From positions 51,789-115,788 of the forward strand of contig DATAYM010000005.1 of the NCBI GenBank assembly GCA_036272595.1: a stretch of 64,000 bases of DNA. Direction: 5' to 3'. The notes under the pieces were generated by a model. It worked only from the letters and a program-made list of their open reading frames with translations. It was not told the DNA's origin and did no database searches. This document shows, one piece after another, positions 60,969 through 64,000 of the stretch (the stretch's first letter is position 1; each line of letters opens with the position of its first letter). The DNA is from Poindextera sp036272595. Lineage in GTDB: Bacteria; Pseudomonadota; Alphaproteobacteria; Caulobacterales; Caulobacteraceae. Both the position numbers and the translations under genes were made by a program.

Positions 60969-61715
60969 CTAGGCGGAAAGGGCGTTGAGTTCGGCGACGA
61001 AGTCATAGGCGTCGCCCCGATAGAAGGACTGGGTGATCTCGACGGCGCGGCCGTCCTTCAAAAAGCCCCGCCGTTCGATCAGCAGGCCCGCCGCCGCTTC
61101 GGCCACCCGCATCATTTCCGCCTGTTCGCGGGTGAACAGCACCGCCCTGAGCCGCTGCAACGCCCGGGTCGGCCGGTGGCCGTAGCGTTCCAGCGCGTCA
61201 TACAGCGACTCCTCCACCGCCTCGAAGCCGGGCAGGCAGAAGGAGGGCACTGTGGTGTACTCCAGCGCCATCGGCGCCTCGTCGGCATAGCGGATGCGGC
61301 TGAACCGATAGACCGCGCTGCCGGGGCTCAATCCCAAGGTCATCGATTCCTCCGGCGTCACCGTCCCGGCCGAGCGGCTCAGCCAGACGCTGTGCGGCTT
61401 TCGCCCGCGCGAGATCATGTCCTCCGAAAACGATGACAGCTTGGAGAAGCTCTTCTCCACCCGCGCGGCGACGAAGGTGCCGGCGCCTTGCCGCCTGATC
61501 AGCAGTCCCTCGTTGACCAGGCCGTCGAGCGCCTTGCGCACGGTGATTCGGGATACCGAGAACTCGTCCGCCAGGTCGCGCTCCGGCGGCAGCGCCTCAT
61601 CGGGCGCCAGCACGTTCTTGGCGATCGCCGAACGCAGGGCGCGCTGCAGCTGCTGATACAGCGGCGCGCGGCCCTGTTCGTCCAGCCGGCCGATGGTCTC
61701 GGAAAAATTCGGCAC
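60969..61715 (-). CDS. GntR family regulator with UTRA domain (amino-sugar type)
   Basis: A 248-residue regulator: winged HTH (LYQQLQRALRSAIAKNVLAP; ERDLADEFSVSRITVRKALD) and a UTRA ligand-binding domain (residues about 95-245; ALEYTTVPSFCLPGFEAV; EITQSFYRGDAYDF). It is the first gene of the SIS-nagA operon, and GntR/UTRA regulators of this kind (NagR, DasR, NagQ) sense GlcNAc-6-P or GlcN-6-P. Divergent from a TonB receptor it probably controls. Confidence 0.93.
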   Translation of the reverse strand: MPNFSETIGRLDEQGRAPLYQQLQRALRSAIAKNVLAPDEALPPERDLADEFSVSRITVRKALDGLVNEGLLIRRQGAGTFVAARVEKSFSKLSSFSEDMISRGRKPHSVWLSRSAGTVTPEESMTLGLSPGSAVYRFSRIRYADEAPMALEYTTVPSFCLPGFEAVEESLYDALERYGHRPTRALQRLRAVLFTREQAEMMRVAEAAAGLLIERRGFLKDGRAVEITQSFYRGDAYDFVAELNALSA

Positions 61716-61787
61716 AGGTGATTCCTAGCGGGTGGAGGCACGGAACGAAGCGACCCTTGCATCTATGCCACAGGGCGGGACCATTTG

Positions 61788-61917
61788 AATACCAATAAAG
61801 TTCATGGTCTGGGATTGGTGTTTCTTTGGGCTTGCATTCCATGCCGATTTGATGACAGCCTAGTCACATCGCGTCTCCCAGACAGGGAATCGAGCTGCGA
61901 GGCGCAAAATTGGTATC
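61788..61917. promoter_or_regulatory. Divergent promoter region with candidate GntR half-sites
   Basis: The 261-bp gap between the GntR gene and the TonB receptor carries AATACCAAT (61788-61796) and its inverted relative ATTGGTAT(C) (61909-61917), plus two more TTGG-type copies around 61814 and 61919. Such TGGTAT half-sites resemble GntR/UTRA operators. No single full palindrome is seen, so the assignment is tentative. Confidence 0.45.
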
Positions 61918-61976
61918 TAATTGGACTTAAGGGGCGGGTCAACGGTTCGTCGATCCGAAAGCAGGGGATAAGACCA

Positions 61977-64000
61977 ATGACCATAAGCAAGACGCGCCTG
62001 ATCGGTTCGGCCAGCGGCATGGCTCTCTTGTGCGCCGCCGCGCCGGCCTTCGCGCAGACCGACGGCGGCGCGCCGACCTACGCCTCGCCCGCCGCCAAGG
62101 CCGCCGCGGCCAAGGACGCGGCCAATCCGGACGCCGCGCAGGAGGTGGTGGTGACCGGCATCCGGGCCTCGTTGCAGAAGGCGATCGAGATCAAGAAGCT
62201 GGCCGTCGACCAGGTCGATGCCATCTCGGCCACCGATATCGGCAAACTGCCCGACAAGAACGCCGCCGACGCCCTGCAGCGCATCGTCGGCGTCAACACC
62301 GAATCGGCGGCCAGCGGCGAAGGCGGCTTCGACGAGAACGACCGGGTCTCGATTCGCGGCACCTCGCCCAGCCTGACCCAGGTCACCATTGACGGCCACG
62401 GCGTCGCCACCGGCGACTGGTTCATCCTCGACCAGTACCAGACGGTCGGCCGCAGCGTCAGCTTCACCCTGCTGCCGGCGGAGCTGATCGACACCGTCGA
62501 AGTCTACAAGACCCAGGACGCCTCGCTGCTGGAAGGCGGCGTCGCCGGGGTGGTCAACCTGATCACCCGCAAACCGCTGGACTTCACCCAGCCGCTGACC
62601 GTCCAGGCCTCGATCGAGGGCGCCTACAACACCCTCTCGAAGGAGACCAAGCCGCAGGCCGACGGTCTGATCAGCTGGAAGAGCCCCGACGACACCTTCG
62701 GCGTCATGGTGCAGGGTTTCTACGAGGACCGCAGCATCGAGCGTTTCGGCCAGGAGACCTTGGGCTATACGGCGATAACCAAGGACACCATCAATCCGAC
62801 TACCGGCGCGCTGATCCCGGGCATGCCCCTAGGCAACGCCCACCCGGACCTGGTCGGGGTGCAGGCGCCGACCCTGATCGGCTCGACCCTGTTCCAACAG
62901 GAGAAGATCCGCGAGGGCGGCGACGCGGCTATCGAGTGGCGGCCCAACGACCGGGTCGAGCTGAACCTGAACGGTTTCTACTCGCGGCTGAACGCCACCA
63001 ACGTCAACGACAACTACATGTATTGGGGCAACAACGAACTCAACAACAACCTGCCAACCAGCTATACTGTCAGCCATAATACGCTGACCTCGGCGGTCTG
63101 GCCGGCCGGCCCGAACGGGCTGGTGATCGACAACATCACCCGCCCGAACGAGAATTCCTACACCTACTACGTCAATCTCGACGGCAAGTTCAAACTCACC
63201 GACAACCTGATCATCAAGACCCAGGTGGGCTATACGGAAGGCGCGGGCAACACGCCCGAGCAGCCTGCATTCGAGAGCGACGGCGGTAGCGCCGGCGTCT
63301 CCTATGCCCCGTCGGGCAACGGCTGGGTGGTGAATCCGGTCGGGGTCAACACGCAGAGCCCCGCGGGCCTATCCAACGACTGGGCCTGGAACGCGATCTT
63401 CCATTCCGTCGACACGGAATACTACGGCAAGTTCGACGGCGACTGGCAGGCGGACGCCGGTCTGCTCAAGGACGTGGTGTTCGGCTTCCATGCCGCCGAT
63501 CACACCCGCCAGGTGGACGGCTGGGACCGCGGCTGCACCCTGGGCGCCAACGGGGCGTGTTTCGGCAGCCCGACGATGCCGTTCTCGGCGACCAACCCGA
63601 CTCCCTATCCGAGCGGCTTCAGCGCCAGCGCGCTCGGCATTCCGGGTCTTCTGATCCCGATCGCCGGCAATCCGAACACCATCGACCGCATCATCAACGC
63701 CATCCCCGGCGGGATCCGCGGGCCGCTGTCGGCGATCGTGACGCCGCAGAACTACTACTGGAACCTGTCGTTCAAGGTGCAGGAGGACGACTACTCGGGC
63801 TATCTGATGAGCCACGTCGGCGGCGACAATTGGAGCGGCAACTTCGGCGTCCGCCTGGTCGAGACCGACGAGCAATCGTTCGTCAACACGCCTAGCTCTT
63901 GCCCTGCGGCCCCGGCGGTGGCCCCACCCGGCACCATCTGCTCGTCAGCCTACGGCGGATATATCGTCAACGACGTGAAACATAACTACTTCGACGTCCT
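61977..64000 (+). CDS. TonB-dependent receptor, N-terminal part (3' end outside window)
   Basis: An open frame from the ATG at 61977 to the window end, at least 674 residues. Signal peptide RLIGSASGMALLCAAAPAFA; then the plug motif VVVTGIRASLQKAIEIKK, LPDKNAADALQRIVGVN, VSIRGTSPSLTQVTIDG and TVEVYKTQDASLLEGGVAGV, the start of an outer-membrane barrel follows. This fits the large oligosaccharide-type TonB receptors. Divergent from the GntR-SIS-nagA operon, so the likely substrate is N-acetylglucosamine or chitin oligosaccharides (inference). Confidence 0.94.
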   Translation, partial: MTISKTRLIGSASGMALLCAAAPAFAQTDGGAPTYASPAAKAAAAKDAANPDAAQEVVVTGIRASLQKAIEIKKLAVDQVDAISATDIGKLPDKNAADALQRIVGVNTESAASGEGGFDENDRVSIRGTSPSLTQVTIDGHGVATGDWFILDQYQTVGRSVSFTLLPAELIDTVEVYKTQDASLLEGGVAGVVNLITRKPLDFTQPLTVQASIEGAYNTLSKETKPQADGLISWKSPDDTFGVMVQGFYEDRSIERFGQETLGYTAITKDTINPTTGALIPGMPLGNAHPDLVGVQAPTLIGSTLFQQEKIREGGDAAIEWRPNDRVELNLNGFYSRLNATNVNDNYMYWGNNELNNNLPTSYTVSHNTLTSAVWPAGPNGLVIDNITRPNENSYTYYVNLDGKFKLTDNLIIKTQVGYTEGAGNTPEQPAFESDGGSAGVSYAPSGNGWVVNPVGVNTQSPAGLSNDWAWNAIFHSVDTEYYGKFDGDWQADAGLLKDVVFGFHAADHTRQVDGWDRGCTLGANGACFGSPTMPFSATNPTPYPSGFSASALGIPGLLIPIAGNPNTIDRIINAIPGGIRGPLSAIVTPQNYYWNLSFKVQEDDYSGYLMSHVGGDNWSGNFGVRLVETDEQSFVNTPSSCPAAPAVAPPGTICSSAYGGYIVNDVKHNYFDV

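Overview
The window is very GC-rich, densely packed alphaproteobacterial DNA. Closest-looking content is Caulobacterales (Caulobacter/Phenylobacterium type): TonB-dependent receptors with the 'VTGIR' plug motif next to catabolic genes, a NodT-type tripartite efflux operon, an HWE-type histidine kinase, an SthA of the non-cysteine type, and many TetR regulators paired with oxidoreductases and hydrolases. This taxonomic call is inference from gene content; no rRNA is present. The only RNA gene seen is one tRNA-Met(CAT), and there is a TPP riboswitch. I see no phage, transposase, integrase or CRISPR array.

Layout. 1-4015: tail of a TonB receptor, a class-C-like serine hydrolase, a TetR and a GFA-type zinc protein. 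4097-6096: TPP riboswitch and thiC. 6126-13126: REP-type repeat, small NTPase, Baeyer-Villiger monooxygenase, hydrolases, fabA, a TetR with a palindromic operator, and two Tyr/His/Gly-rich exported proteins around a flavoprotein gene remnant. 13164-18349: hydrolase, a solitary sdhA facing a LysR gene, a PfpI-type protein and a siderophore-interacting reductase behind a perfect inverted repeat. 18351-23317: drug-efflux operon (NodT, HlyD, MFS) divergent from its likely TetR, with a palindrome between. 23368-30790: HAD phosphatase, acyl-CoA synthetase, small enzymes, uvrC and pgsA. 30787-35147: pirin, FAD oxidoreductase, two glycosyltransferases, tRNA-Met. 35234-44096: MgtC, trypsin-like protease, oligopeptidase B, acetyltransferase, hybrid kinase with two receivers, sthA. 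44218-46851: three-gene ABC-2 exporter. 46863-47042: second copy of the composite repeat. 47055-49429: Ftr-type ferrous iron uptake operon with a Fur-like site. 49492-53922: DUF763 protein, alkB, YjbQ, a small basic protein, SLC13 permease. 53976-58669: patatin, thiolase, HWE kinase, Crp/Fnr regulator. 58686-64000: amino-sugar operon (GntR, SIS-domain protein, nagA) divergent from an N-acetylglucosamine-type TonB receptor cut by the window end.

How it fits together. Clear functional units are the efflux operon with its repressor, the Ftr iron operon, the ABC exporter and the amino-sugar uptake/catabolism locus. The rest is mostly housekeeping and single accessory genes. Seven convergent pairs overlap at their stop codons (five by 4 bp, two by 16 bp). 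I found no convincing wholly new multi-gene system. The strongest leads are the paired 180-bp composite repeats, the set of operator-like palindromes, the incomplete Ftr system with a cysteine-free cupredoxin, the lone SdhA, and the DUF763-alkB neighbourhood.
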